Positions 1 to 7,465 of a DNA stretch of 15,076 nucleotides are shown here, one piece after another. The translations under genes and the position numbers were made by a program. Under the pieces are notes generated by a model. That model did not search any database, was not told the origin of the DNA, and saw nothing but the letters and a program-made list of their open reading frames with translations. The DNA lies in NCBI GenBank assembly GCA_020847555.1, contig JADLBT010000262.1, positions 1 to 15,076 on the forward strand. Direction: 5' to 3'. The DNA comes from Gemmataceae bacterium. Its GTDB lineage: Bacteria; Planctomycetota; Planctomycetia; Gemmatales; Gemmataceae. Numbering within the stretch: the stretch's first letter is position 1; the number at the start of each line of letters is the position of its first letter.

Positions 1-229
1 GCAAAGAGATCGGGAGGCGGCTTTTCTTTGCGCCCCTGGCGTCTTTGCGCGAAACACGCTTGCCATCCACGCAGGAGAGACGTGACGAGCGAAGGAAAAC
101 GTGCGCGTCCGGTGCCCCTGGCTCGCCGTTTGCTGGTATAATGTTAGCGGAGTGAACAAAAGCGAGCCTGGTGGACCGAGAACGGCCCTCCCTTTCCTCC
201 TTCCGTTTCTTTTTCCGGAGAGGCCAGCC
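1..229. other. Upstream intergenic region of the DUF444-spoVR operon
   Basis: No gene could be supported here. The first 60 bases carry short repeats of CTTTGCGC/TCTTTGCGCG type that look like intergenic dispersed sequence. An open frame in phase with the DUF444 gene runs back to a GTG at 101, but it contains no family-like residues and the promoter lies inside it, so I treat it as untranslated leader. The region holds the extended -10 promoter described separately and a ribosome binding site, GGAGAGG at 217-223, six bases before the GTG at 230. Confidence 0.6.
134..142 (+). promoter_or_regulatory. Extended -10 promoter (TGGTATAAT) for the DUF444-spoVR operon
   Basis: TATAAT at 137-142 is a perfect sigma70 -10 hexamer and is preceded by TG in the extended -10 position. 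No convincing -35 hexamer is seen 16-18 bases upstream (the sequence there is CCCCT-rich), which fits an extended -10 promoter. Transcription would start near 149 and leave a leader of about 80 bases before the GTG start at 230. The site is read directly; its use is inferred. Confidence 0.5.
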
Positions 230-1330
230 GTGTCGCAGAAGATCGAGCGCGACCACCAACGATTCCGGAAGATCGTCCGGGGCAAGGTGAAGTCGAACCT
301 GTCGAAGTACATCAGCCGTGGGGAGATGATCGGCAAGAAGGGGAAAGATCTGGTCAGCATCCCCCTGCCGCAGATCGACCTGCCCCAGTTCCGGTACGGC
401 CAGAAGGGCTCCGGCGGCGTCGGTCAGGGCGAGGGCGACCCGGGCCAACCGCTCACCGCCCCGCAGGGCGACGGCGACAGCGGAGCCGGCGACCAGCCGG
501 GCGGGCATATCCTCGAGGTCGAGCTGACGATGGAGGAGATGGCCCAGATCCTCGGCGAGGAGTTGGCCCTGCCGCGCATCGAGCCGCGCGGCAAGAAGAA
601 CATCGTCACGACCAAGGACAAGTACACCGGCATCCGCCAGTCCGGCCCGGAGTCGCTGCGTCACTTCAAGCGCACCTTCAAGCGCGCTCTGCGCCGGCAG
701 ATCTCCTCGCAGATCTACGACCCGACGCGGCCGATCGTGGTGCCGATCCGCGAGGACAAGCAGTACCGCAGCTGGAAGGAAGTTCAGAAGCCGGAGAGCG
801 TCGCATGCATCATCTACATGATGGACGTGTCCGGGTCGATGACGGACGAGCAGAAGGAGATCGTCCGCATCGAGGCGTTCTGGATCGACACCTGGATCAA
901 GGCCCACTACCAGGGGGTCGAGAACGTCTACATCATCCACGACGCCGTCGCCCATGTGGTTGATGAACATACGTTCTACCACACGCGCGAATCGGGCGGG
1001 ACGAAGATCAGCTCGGCGTACACCCTGGCCGACAAGGTGATCGCGGCGAAGTACCCGCCGGACCAGTGGAACGTGTATGCGTTCCATTTTTCCGACGGCG
1101 ACAACTGGGGCGACGACATCCCGCACTGCGTCGAGATCCTGACGGAAAAGTTGCTGCCGAAGGTAAACCTGTTCGGGTATGGGCAGGTGGAAAGCCCGTA
1201 CGGCAGCGGCGAGTTTTACGAGTACATCCACGAGTTGCTGGGAGAGCGCAAGAACGTGGTTGCCAGCCGGATTCCCGACCGCGAGGCGATCCTCGGGTCG
1301 ATCAAGGAGTTCCTGGGCACCGGGCGCTGA
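230..1330 (+). CDS. DUF444 / YeaH-YhbH family von Willebrand-type protein
   Basis: A 366-residue protein of the YeaH/YhbH (DUF444) family, which in other bacteria is co-expressed with the kinase PrkA and with SpoVR in stationary phase, nitrogen starvation or sporulation. Its biochemical activity is not settled. The basic N-terminus ([12 protein letters not shown], then KSNLSKYI at 21-28) is typical of the family. A Gly/Asp/Gln-rich linker covers about 58-92. The C-terminal half is a von Willebrand A fold with a MIDAS metal site, DVSGS at 199-203, T258 in SGGTK, and FSDGDN at 287-292. The GTG start at 230 is chosen because GGAGAGG lies six bases upstream and family similarity begins there. It is the first gene of an operon, with spoVR starting 53 bases after its stop. 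The family is certain; the precise role here is inferred from context. Confidence 0.9.
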   Translation: MSQKIERDHQRFRKIVRGKVKSNLSKYISRGEMIGKKGKDLVSIPLPQIDLPQFRYGQKGSGGVGQGEGDPGQPLTAPQGDGDSGAGDQPGGHILEVELTMEEMAQILGEELALPRIEPRGKKNIVTTKDKYTGIRQSGPESLRHFKRTFKRALRRQISSQIYDPTRPIVVPIREDKQYRSWKEVQKPESVACIIYMMDVSGSMTDEQKEIVRIEAFWIDTWIKAHYQGVENVYIIHDAVAHVVDEHTFYHTRESGGTKISSAYTLADKVIAAKYPPDQWNVYAFHFSDGDNWGDDIPHCVEILTEKLLPKVNLFGYGQVESPYGSGEFYEYIHELLGERKNVVASRIPDREAILGSIKEFLGTGR

Positions 1331-1383
1331 CCCCAGCGCCTCAGGTCCACGGGCTGCGACTCGTGGGCTTTGCGAGGACGATC

Positions 1384-2934
1384 ATGGGCATTCCGTACGA
1401 CACCCGACTGCCGCCCGACCTGCGTGCCCTCAAGGAGGAGATCGAGCGCCACGCCCGCGCCTACGGTCTGGACTTCTACGAGACGATCTTCGAGGTGATC
1501 GACGCGGAGGATCTCAACGAGATCGCGGCCTACGGCGGTTTCCCAACGCGCTACCCGCACTGGTCGTTCGGAATGTCCTATGAGGAGCTGAAGAAGGGGT
1601 ACGACTACGGGTTGTCGAAGATCTACGAGATGGTGATCAATAACGACCCGTGCTACGCCTACCTGATGCGCTGCAATCATGTCGTCGATCAGAAACTGGT
1701 GATGGCGCATGTCTACGGCCACTGCGATTTTTTCAAGAACAACGCCTACTTCGCGCACACCAACCGCAAGATGATGGACGAGATGGCGAACCACGGGGTC
1801 CGCATCCGCCGGTACGCCGAGAAGATCGGCGAGGACGAGGTCGAAAACTTCGTCGATAAGTGCATGTCGCTCGACGATCTGATCGACATCCACTCGACCG
1901 CCATCCGCCGCCGGGACGACGTCTCGCGTTACGACTTCAAGGAGCAGGAGGAGGAGGCGCTGAAGCTGACGCGCTTCAAGAGCAAGGACTACATGGATGA
2001 CTACATCAACCCGGCGGCGGCCCTCAAGAAGGAGGAGGAGGAGCGGCGCAAGCTAAAGGAACAGGCGGCCCGGAGCTTCCCCGAGCGGCCCGAGAAGGAC
2101 GTCCTGCTGTTCCTCATCGAGAATGCCCCGCTCAAGGGCTGGCAGCGCGACGTGCTGTCGATCGTCCGCGACGAGGCGTACTATTTCGCACCTCAAGGGA
2201 TGACAAAAATAATCAATGAGGGATGGGCCAGTTTTTGGCACAGTACCATCATGACCGAGAAGGCTCTGGAGCCGTGGGAGTGCGTCGATTACGCCGACCA
2301 CCACTCCGGGACGATGGCGACCCAGCGCGGCCGCGTCAACCCGTACAAGCTCGGCATCGAGCTGCTGCGCGACATCGAGCACCGCTGGAACACCGGCAAG
2401 TTCGGCAAGGCGTACGAGGAGTGCGACAGCCTGGACGAGCGGCGCAACTGGGACAGGAAGCTCGGCCTGGGTCGGCAGAAAATCTTCGAGGTGCGTCGCG
2501 TCCATAACGACATCACCTTCATCGACACGTTCCTGACGCCGGAGTTCTGCCAGCAGCACAAGATGTTCTCGTTCAACTACAACGATCAGGCCGGGCAGTA
2601 CCTCATCGAGTCGCGCGAGTTCGACAAGATCAAGAAGCGCCTGCTGTTCAGTCTGACGAACTTCGGCAAGCCGTGGATCTACGTCGTGGACGGCAACTAC
2701 CGCAACCGTGGCGAACTGCTGCTCCGGCACGACCACAACGGCATCGACCTGCGCCTGGACCGGGCGGCCGACACCCTGGCGAACGTCCAGTTCCTCTGGG
2801 GCCGGCCCGTCCATTTACAGACCGTCGTGGACGAGAAGCCCAGCCTGATGTCCTTCGACGGTTCGGAACACTCCCTGCGAACCCTTGGAGACGCCGATGA
2901 CCCTCGCAAACACAGTTCTGGCAAGGCTAAGTGA
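1384..2934 (+). CDS. SpoVR family protein
   Basis: A 516-residue cytoplasmic protein of the SpoVR family (B. subtilis SpoVR in spore cortex formation, E. coli YcgB). No enzymatic reaction is established. Family blocks are easy to see: YPHWSFGMSYE at 57-67, MAHVYGHCDFFKNN at 107-120, DEAYYFAPQGMTKIINEGWA at 263-282, the HSGTMATQRGRVNPYKLG block at 307-324, and the C-terminal half with NYNDQAGQYL near 398-407. The conserved His, Asp and Glu residues in these blocks suggest a metal site. An acidic/basic helix, probably a coiled coil, covers about 215-230. Length is normal for the family. It follows the DUF444 gene by 53 bases, the known partnership, and its last 38 bases overlap the next gene. 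The ATG at 1384 begins the family homology; longer in-frame extensions would overlap the DUF444 gene. Confidence 0.95.
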   Translation: MGIPYDTRLPPDLRALKEEIERHARAYGLDFYETIFEVIDAEDLNEIAAYGGFPTRYPHWSFGMSYEELKKGYDYGLSKIYEMVINNDPCYAYLMRCNHVVDQKLVMAHVYGHCDFFKNNAYFAHTNRKMMDEMANHGVRIRRYAEKIGEDEVENFVDKCMSLDDLIDIHSTAIRRRDDVSRYDFKEQEEEALKLTRFKSKDYMDDYINPAAALKKEEEERRKLKEQAARSFPERPEKDVLLFLIENAPLKGWQRDVLSIVRDEAYYFAPQGMTKIINEGWASFWHSTIMTEKALEPWECVDYADHHSGTMATQRGRVNPYKLGIELLRDIEHRWNTGKFGKAYEECDSLDERRNWDRKLGLGRQKIFEVRRVHNDITFIDTFLTPEFCQQHKMFSFNYNDQAGQYLIESREFDKIKKRLLFSLTNFGKPWIYVVDGNYRNRGELLLRHDHNGIDLRLDRAADTLANVQFLWGRPVHLQTVVDEKPSLMSFDGSEHSLRTLGDADDPRKHSSGKAK

Positions 2935-3382
2935 GTGGCGCCCGCCGCAGGGACGCCAGACCCTGGCTGTCACCGACCCCGCCTCCGGCTGGACCGCCGC
3001 GCTCACCGCCGACCGGGCGGACGTGGTGGGGTGCCTCGTCTGGGAGATCGCGCTGCGGCGCGACGCCGCGTCCGCGGACGGACCGCAGGATCTGCGTGCC
3101 TGGGCCGAAGGCGCCGCCGCCCGCGTCACCGGCCTGCTCGAACCGCTCGCGGTTCACGAGGTCGATTCCGGCCGCAACGAGGCGCTGCTGCGCAGCACTG
3201 GCCCGTCCCGGCGCAGCGACCAGCTGTTCTACTACGAGGTGCTCCTCCGCGGGACGACCGCGGCGGTAGTGCGCCGCTACCAGGCGTCTCCGCAGAGCAT
3301 CGAGCGCCGCCAGCAGGTCGCGTTTGCGCTGACGCACGAGGCGCTGGCCCAGTTCGTCGCCAACCTGGCCGGCGTGAAGTAA
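2897..3382 (+). CDS. Small unknown protein translationally coupled to spoVR
   Basis: A 161-residue soluble protein that I do not recognise. It has no signal peptide, membrane segment or cysteine motif. It reads as an alpha/beta domain, with a strand-like start (RQTLAVTDPASGWTAAL), a hydrophobic stretch DVVGCLVWEIAL, a helix in the DLRAWAEGAAARVTGLLEPL region, FYYEVLLRG, then a C-terminal helix rich in Gln and Ala. The ATG at 2897 has GGAG at 2887-2890 as ribosome binding site, inside the spoVR frame. The genes overlap by 38 bases, which suggests translational coupling and a shared function with SpoVR and the DUF444 protein. Base use matches its neighbours. It ends just before a large palindrome that probably terminates the operon. 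Function is unknown; a role as partner or chaperone of SpoVR is only a guess. Confidence 0.75.
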   Translation: MTLANTVLARLSEWRPPQGRQTLAVTDPASGWTAALTADRADVVGCLVWEIALRRDAASADGPQDLRAWAEGAAARVTGLLEPLAVHEVDSGRNEALLRSTGPSRRSDQLFYYEVLLRGTTAAVVRRYQASPQSIERRQQVAFALTHEALAQFVANLAGVK

Positions 3383-3415
3383 CCGCCCTCCCGTGTCAGG
3401 CGCGCCCAGTCGCCA

Positions 3416-3476
3416 TCCGAGCCCGAAGCGTCCGCGCGGGACAGCGATCAACCCACGCGGACGCTTCGGGCTCGGA
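3416..3476. repeat. Perfect 21-bp inverted repeat, probable bidirectional terminator
   Basis: Arms at 3416-3436 and 3456-3476 are perfectly complementary (core CCCGAAGCGTCCGCG) around a 19-base loop. The element fills the space between the convergent ends of the spoVR operon (stop at 3382) and the CaMKII-domain gene (stop at 3481), so it could end transcription from both sides. There is no T-run on either side, so a classic intrinsic terminator is not proven. The arm sequence differs from the other palindromes of the window. Confidence 0.85.
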
Positions 3477-3480
3477 GCGT

Positions 3481-3882
3481 TTACTCCTGTGCGGGGCTCG
3501 GGCGCGAGCGGTGAAAGTGGACGTGCCGCCAGCGCCCGTCCCGACGTTGCCAGACGCGCGTCTCCTCGAACGCTGCTGTGACCGGCGTGCCGTCCGGCCC
3601 GGTACGCTGGTTGAGACGGACGTAGGCGACAACGGCCACGTCGCCCATGACGCGCACGTTCGGCGAGGACATGGCCGTGTGGTGCGGCTTGCGAGCGCCG
3701 CCGAGGTCGAAGTAAAAGCGGTGGAACGCCAGCCCCTCGATCAGGTGCCCCGCTCCCTCCGGCTCGTAGGCCGTCAGCGTCGGGTCGCACAACTCCTCGT
3801 AGGCGGTCCAGTCCGCGGCCGCGATGCAGTCCAGCAGCCGCTGGTTCAACTGCAACAACTCCTCAACGATTGCCTCGCTCAT
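3481..3882 (-). CDS. CaMKII association-domain-like (NTF2 fold) protein
   Basis: A 133-residue protein matching the calcium/calmodulin-dependent kinase II association domain, a SnoaL/NTF2-like cone fold that forms ring oligomers in animal CaMKII. Visible family marks are LLDCIAAADWTAYEELCDP at 16-34, the EPEGAGHLIEGLAFHRFYFDL block at 40-60, VRVMGDVAVVAYVRL at 76-90, and EETRVWQRRDGRWRHVHFHRS at 106-126. It has no signal peptide, so it is presumably cytoplasmic. The ATG at 3882 has GGAG seven bases upstream. Bacterial stand-alone copies are usually uncharacterised, and a small-molecule binding or enzymatic role in the NTF2 pocket is also possible. It lies 97 bases downstream of a Ser/Thr kinase gene on the same strand, which recalls the kinase-hub fusion of CaMKII. 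It may have its own promoter. Confidence 0.85.
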   Translation of the reverse strand: MSEAIVEELLQLNQRLLDCIAAADWTAYEELCDPTLTAYEPEGAGHLIEGLAFHRFYFDLGGARKPHHTAMSSPNVRVMGDVAVVAYVRLNQRTGPDGTPVTAAFEETRVWQRRDGRWRHVHFHRSRPSPAQE

Positions 3883-3904
3883 GGATTTCTCCGCGCGGAC
3901 CAGA

Positions 3905-3934
3905 ATAATACGGGGTGCGGTAGGCGCCTGTCGC
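3905..3934 (-). promoter_or_regulatory. Possible sigma70-type promoter of the CaMKII-domain gene
   Basis: On the minus strand GCGACA (3934-3929) is followed after 18 bases by TATTAT (3910-3905), a 5/6 match to the -10 consensus. Transcription would start near 3898 and give a leader of about 16 bases before the ATG. The -35 match is only 4/6, so this is a candidate. If real, the gene can be expressed apart from the upstream kinase. Confidence 0.3.
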
Positions 3935-3979
3935 TGGCGCTCCGGACTGGTAAGTGGTCTCATCCCTCTGTTTCCCGCG

Positions 3980-6538
3980 CTACGGCCCCGTGGCCGGGTT
4001 TGCCCAGTGCCCGCCCCAGCCGCGGCGCAACTCCTGCACGAAGGCGTCCCACTCCGCCCGCGACCGGGTGGAGGGGTACGGTTCCGGGCGGACCGGCCGG
4101 CCAGAACTCCAGATGATCTCGAACTGCCCGCCCTCGACCACCTTCCCCAACCGAATCGTCTTCCACGTGTGCCCTGTCTCCGGATCCACCCGGACCGGCC
4201 CTTCAGGGGCGTTGTACTCCAGGCTCCCGAACGCCCGGCGGACAGCTCGCGGCTCGTCCTTCCCCGCCGCCTCGACCGCGCGGACCCAGAGTTGCACGCC
4301 GACATACGCGGCCTGCATCGGATCCGACACGACGCGCTGCGCCCCGTAGCGGGCCTGGAACCGCTGCACGAACTCCCGGTTCTCGGGCCGGTCGATGCTC
4401 TGGAAATAGTTCCACGCCGCGTAGTCGCCGACCACGTCCCGCGCACCCAGGTGGCGGAGCGAGTTCTCGGCCAGGCTGAACGAAACCGTCGGCACCTGCT
4501 CCGGCCGGATGCCGGCGGCGCGCAGAGCCCGGAAGAACGGCCGGTTGGTGTCGCCGTTGATGGTGTTCAGGATCACGTCCGCCTTGCTCTCGGCGATCTT
4601 GCGGACCACCCCGCCGACCTTGGCACTGCCCAGCAGGAGGTACTCCTCCCCCACGACCTCCCCGCCCAGGCTCTTCAGCTTGTCGCGGATGATGGCGTTG
4701 GCCGCGTGCGGGAAAACGTAGTCCGACCCGACGAGGAAGAAGCGCCGCCGGTTGAGGAACCCGAAGCAGTACTGGACGGCGGGAATGATCTGCTGGTTGG
4801 GGGTCGCCCCGTTGTAGATGATGTTCGGCGACAACTCCAGCCCCTCGTACTGGACCGGGTAAATGAGCAGGTGGTCGTACTTCTCGACGACCGGACGCAG
4901 TGCCTTGCGGCTGGCCGACGTCCAGCACCCGAAGATGACGCTAACTCGGTCGTGGACGATCAGTCGCTCGCCCTCGCGCGGGTAGACGTCGGGGTCGGAC
5001 TGGCCGTCCCGCACGATGGCCTGAACCGGGCAGCCGAGTACGCCGCCGCGCTGGTTGATCTCGTCGATCGCCAGCTGGATCGCCTCCACGACCGAGTTAC
5101 CCTCCTCCGACAGGGTGCCCGACAGGTCGTGCAGCACCCCGACGCGGATCGGCGGCCCCTTGAGCTGGATCGGCCCGGCCGGCGTGGATCCGCCGCCTTC
5201 CTCCCGGCTGCCCCATTGCCACCACGTCACCCCGGCGGTCACGGCCACCGCCAGCGCGGCGGCCGCCCCGACCCACAGCCGGCGGCGCGCAGGAGTCGGG
5301 GGAGACGCGGGAACGGCCGCGGGCGTCAGGACGGTGGTTCCGGAGGATCGGGAGGGCGACGTGACCGGCACCGGCATCCCGGCCTCCACGGCACGGATCG
5401 CATCCACGACCGCCCGTGCCGTCGCTGGGCGGTCGGCGCGGTCCTTGGCGAGCAGCGCCTGGACCAGCGTCGCGAGGTCCGGCGGGATGCCGGGCACCAC
5501 CTCCGTCAGGGGCCGCGGGTCGCGCACCGCCAGGGCCGTCAGGACGGCCATCGTGGTGCTGCCGGCGAACGCCAGATCCCCGCTGCACATCCGGTACATC
5601 ACACTGCCCAGGCTAAACAGGTCGCACCGGGCGTCGAGCGGTTCGCCCTGGGCCTGCTCCGGGGCCATGTATTGCGGAGTGCCGACGATCAGCCCGGTGC
5701 CGGTCAGGTTGAAGTTGCCGTCGGCCGACCGGGCCAGCCCGAAGTCGAGGATCTTCACGCGCCGCGTGCCGGCCTCCAGCCAGATGTTCGCCGGCTTGAT
5801 GTCGCGGTGGATCAGCCTGTGGTCGTGGGCCGCCGCCAGCCCCTCGGCGATCTCTCGCCCGATCCGCAGCACCTCGGCCGCCGGCAGCCGTCCTTCCCGC
5901 TCCAGGCGCGTCTCCAGCGTCTCGCCCTTGAGGTACTCCATCGCCAGGAACGGGACGTCGTTCTCCTGCCCGACCTGGTAGATGGTGACGATGTGATCGT
6001 GCTTGAGGGCGGCCGCCGCGCGGGCCTCGCGCAGGAAGCGCTGGCGGGTGCCCAGATCGGCGGCGATCTTCGGCTGCACCACCTTGAGGGCCGCCCGCCG
6101 CTGCAGGTGGATGTCTTCCGCCTCCAGCACCAGGCCCATCGCCCCGCGCCCGAGCAGGCGCAGGATGCGGTACGGCCCCAGCCGGCCGAGTTCTCCCTCC
6201 GCCTGTGGCGGCAGCAGGAAGTCCCAGGACATCTCCGGCTCGGGCGCCGGCTCGCCGACCTCCGGCGGGATCGTTTGTGACGAACCGGGTTCCGTGGCCG
6301 ACTCCCGGAGACGCCGGATCAGGCTGTCAATGAGATCCTCGGCCGAGCGGTCGGTCGGAGCCTGCTCCCGGAGCACCTGGATAAGTGTATCCTCGACCTT
6401 CAGCCCGTGGAGCGTACCGACACAGGCGGGGCACCCGACCAGGTGGCGGGTCAGACGCTGCACCTCGGCCGCGGGCATCTTGCCCAGGACGAGGTGCAGC
6501 AACTGCTGTATTCCGGGGCAACCTGAGGTCTGCTCCAT
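3980..6538 (-). CDS. Transmembrane Ser/Thr protein kinase fused to a UrtA-like solute-binding domain
   Basis: An 852-residue receptor-like kinase. The N-terminus has an HxxxCxxC zinc motif (H32, C36, C39), as in zinc-finger anti-sigma factors. The kinase domain covers about 122-385: glycine loop GRGAMG at 130-135, K152 in ALK, HRDIKPAN with D246 and N251, DFG at 265-267, and APE at 292-294. All catalytic residues are present, so it should be active. A Pro/Ser/Thr linker leads to one membrane helix at about 421-440, preceded by ARRR (inside). Residues about 463-845 are a full-length branched-chain amino acid/urea-type periplasmic binding protein closest to UrtA: FGCWTSASRKALRPV, YPVQYEGLELSPNIIYNG, ATPNQQIIPAVQY and HTWKTIRLGK. 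It probably senses an amide, urea or amino acid outside and signals inside. No urea transport or urease genes are nearby. The ATG at 6538 has GGAGG four bases upstream. The sensed ligand is inferred. Confidence 0.93.
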   Translation of the reverse strand: MEQTSGCPGIQQLLHLVLGKMPAAEVQRLTRHLVGCPACVGTLHGLKVEDTLIQVLREQAPTDRSAEDLIDSLIRRLRESATEPGSSQTIPPEVGEPAPEPEMSWDFLLPPQAEGELGRLGPYRILRLLGRGAMGLVLEAEDIHLQRRAALKVVQPKIAADLGTRQRFLREARAAAALKHDHIVTIYQVGQENDVPFLAMEYLKGETLETRLEREGRLPAAEVLRIGREIAEGLAAAHDHRLIHRDIKPANIWLEAGTRRVKILDFGLARSADGNFNLTGTGLIVGTPQYMAPEQAQGEPLDARCDLFSLGSVMYRMCSGDLAFAGSTTMAVLTALAVRDPRPLTEVVPGIPPDLATLVQALLAKDRADRPATARAVVDAIRAVEAGMPVPVTSPSRSSGTTVLTPAAVPASPPTPARRRLWVGAAAALAVAVTAGVTWWQWGSREEGGGSTPAGPIQLKGPPIRVGVLHDLSGTLSEEGNSVVEAIQLAIDEINQRGGVLGCPVQAIVRDGQSDPDVYPREGERLIVHDRVSVIFGCWTSASRKALRPVVEKYDHLLIYPVQYEGLELSPNIIYNGATPNQQIIPAVQYCFGFLNRRRFFLVGSDYVFPHAANAIIRDKLKSLGGEVVGEEYLLLGSAKVGGVVRKIAESKADVILNTINGDTNRPFFRALRAAGIRPEQVPTVSFSLAENSLRHLGARDVVGDYAAWNYFQSIDRPENREFVQRFQARYGAQRVVSDPMQAAYVGVQLWVRAVEAAGKDEPRAVRRAFGSLEYNAPEGPVRVDPETGHTWKTIRLGKVVEGGQFEIIWSSGRPVRPEPYPSTRSRAEWDAFVQELRRGWGGHWANPATGP

Positions 6539-6642
6539 GTGGCCTCCGTTCGCGGCGCGGCCCGCCGGGGCGTGGAAAGGCGCCGGCCCCGGCAGACACC
6601 CCCAGTGTATTCTAATACCGAATCGGGGGACCAGGGCTGCTG

Positions 6643-6696
6643 CGGGTGCGCAACTACCTCATGGTCGGCACGATCTGCCTGCGCGACAACCCGCTG
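6643..6696 (+). pseudogene. Possible remnant of a phosphoketolase gene
   Basis: In one frame, 18 codons read RVRNYLMVGTICLRDNPL. This resembles the conserved N-terminal block of xylulose-5-phosphate/fructose-6-phosphate phosphoketolase, which from memory of the family reads roughly RAANYLSVGQIYLxDNPL. Similarity stops at once on both sides: the codons after NPL read as an Arg/Lys/Pro-rich string with none of the HIKPRLLGHWG block that should follow, and no start region lies upstream. If the match is real, this is a 54-base scrap left after deletion or rearrangement. Chance similarity over so short a stretch cannot be excluded. Confidence 0.4.
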
Positions 6697-6750
6697 CCAA
6701 GGAAGTCGCTCCCGCGGCGAAAGCGTGGGGAAGCCCGGCAGCACCTTTCC

Positions 6751-6778
6751 TTGACACCTTCCCCCCCCCTGTTAGAAT
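6751..6778 (+). promoter_or_regulatory. Strong sigma70-type promoter of the mcsA-mcsA-mcsB operon
   Basis: TTGACA at 6751-6756 is a perfect -35 hexamer, followed after 16 bases (a C-run) by TAGAAT at 6773-6778, a 5/6 match to the -10. Transcription would begin near 6785, giving a leader of roughly 200 bases before the first McsA-like start at 6982. The leader contains the whole twin inverted repeat 6820-6898. No CtsR-like heptanucleotide repeat (GGTCAAA type) was seen around the promoter. Confidence 0.65.
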
Positions 6779-6819
6779 GGCGCTAGGACAGGGACAGGCG
6801 ACATGGTGTGGCATGGACT

Positions 6820-6898
6820 CTGGAAAGCCCACGGGTGGCGCCTCCTGGGCCAAGTTCCCAGCACCTGGCCCACGGGACGCCACCCGTGGGCTTTCCAG
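6820..6898. repeat. Twin inverted copies of a 33-base palindromic unit (BIME-like)
   Basis: Two copies of a 33-base unit lie head to head: 6820-6852 on the plus strand and 6866-6898 on the minus strand, separated by 13 bases. The outer 21 bases and inner 7 bases of the units (TGGGCCA / TGGCCCA) pair perfectly; only the 5 bases between differ. The right unit is itself a small hairpin (CCCACGG/CCGTGGG). The same unit, with GGCGGCGTCCC instead of GGCGTCCC, recurs at 9132-9174. In the mcs leader RNA it would fold into a very stable stem. Confidence 0.85.
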
Positions 6899-6981
6899 GA
6901 ACCCGTAGTTATTTGCGCGGGTTGGGGCCGAACGACTCACCGGGGTAGGTGCGCGGGCAGAGCATCCAGAGATCAGCGGCC

Positions 6982-7461
6982 ATGAAATGCCAGAAGTGCC
7001 ACAACCCGGCGACCCTGCACATCACCGAGGTACTCGGCGAGGAGCAGTTCGAGGAACTCCACCTGTGCGAGCAGTGTGCCAACAAGTATTTGTACGAGAC
7101 GCAACAAAAGGGCAGCGCCAAGATTCCCACCCCCGAACATATCCCCGAGGCCGAAGAGGGCGTCTTCAACCAGCATGAGTGTCCGCTGTGTGGGATGAAG
7201 TTCGCGGAGTTCCGCAACTCCGGCCGGCTCGGGTGCCCGAACGACTACCAGGAATTCCGGGACGAGCTGACCCCCCTGCTGGAGAACATCCACGGCGAGA
7301 CCAAGCATTGCGGCAAGACGCCCCGCCGGCTGCCTCAGAACAAGCAGACCCAGTCCGAGTTGATCCAGCTGCGCAACCGGCTCAAACAGGCCGTCACTCG
7401 TGAGGATTACGAGGAGGCGGCGCGGATCCGGGACAAGATCCGCAGTCTCGAAGAGAGCTGA
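6982..7461 (+). CDS. McsA-like zinc-finger/UVR-motif protein (first copy)
   Basis: A 159-residue cytoplasmic protein built like McsA, the activator of the protein-arginine kinase McsB. It has a treble set of zinc cysteines (C3/C6 and C29/C32, then C67/C70 and C85), the GRLGCPNDYQEFRDELTPLLENIHG block at 81-105, HCGKTPRR at 109-116, and a C-terminal UVR motif at about 127-157 (LRNRLKQAVTREDYEEAARIRDKI). The middle linker is shorter than in canonical McsA and lacks its hydrophobic LSxLL-type segment. The ATG at 6982 directly starts the KCQKC finger. The ribosome binding site is weak (CAGAGA near 6967-6972), so translation may be modest or assisted. It is the first gene of a three-gene operon, followed after 93-96 bases by a second McsA-like gene. 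It could be a true McsA or a diverged paralogue with another partner. Confidence 0.85.
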   Translation: MKCQKCHNPATLHITEVLGEEQFEELHLCEQCANKYLYETQQKGSAKIPTPEHIPEAEEGVFNQHECPLCGMKFAEFRNSGRLGCPNDYQEFRDELTPLLENIHGETKHCGKTPRRLPQNKQTQSELIQLRNRLKQAVTREDYEEAARIRDKIRSLEES

Positions 7462-7465
7462 CCGG

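Larger units (their letters stand above)
6539..6981. other. 443-base intergenic region between divergent kinase and mcs operons
   Basis: No complete gene is seen. Going left to right it holds the kinase leader, a short stretch in one frame that resembles part of phosphoketolase (6643-6696), a strong plus-strand promoter (6751-6778), a twin inverted repeat (6820-6898) and the leader of the first McsA-like gene. A minus-strand TAGAAT (6614-6609) could be the -10 of the kinase gene, but no matching -35 is seen. Confidence 0.7.

Noticed and set aside
101..229. N-terminal extension of the DUF444 protein from a GTG at 101
   Set aside because: No family similarity, the TATAAT promoter lies within it, and GGAGAGG precisely precedes the GTG at 230.
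3824..6280. Very long plus-strand open frame (818 codons) antisense to the kinase gene
   Set aside because: It is rich in Arg, Pro, Ala, Val and Leu with no domain, and mirrors the GC-rich codon pattern of the kinase, which has full family motifs.
6660..6685. Possible sigma54 promoter around GGTCGGCACGATCTGC
   Set aside because: The spacing between the GG and GC dinucleotides does not fit the fixed 10-base spacing of -24/-12 promoters.
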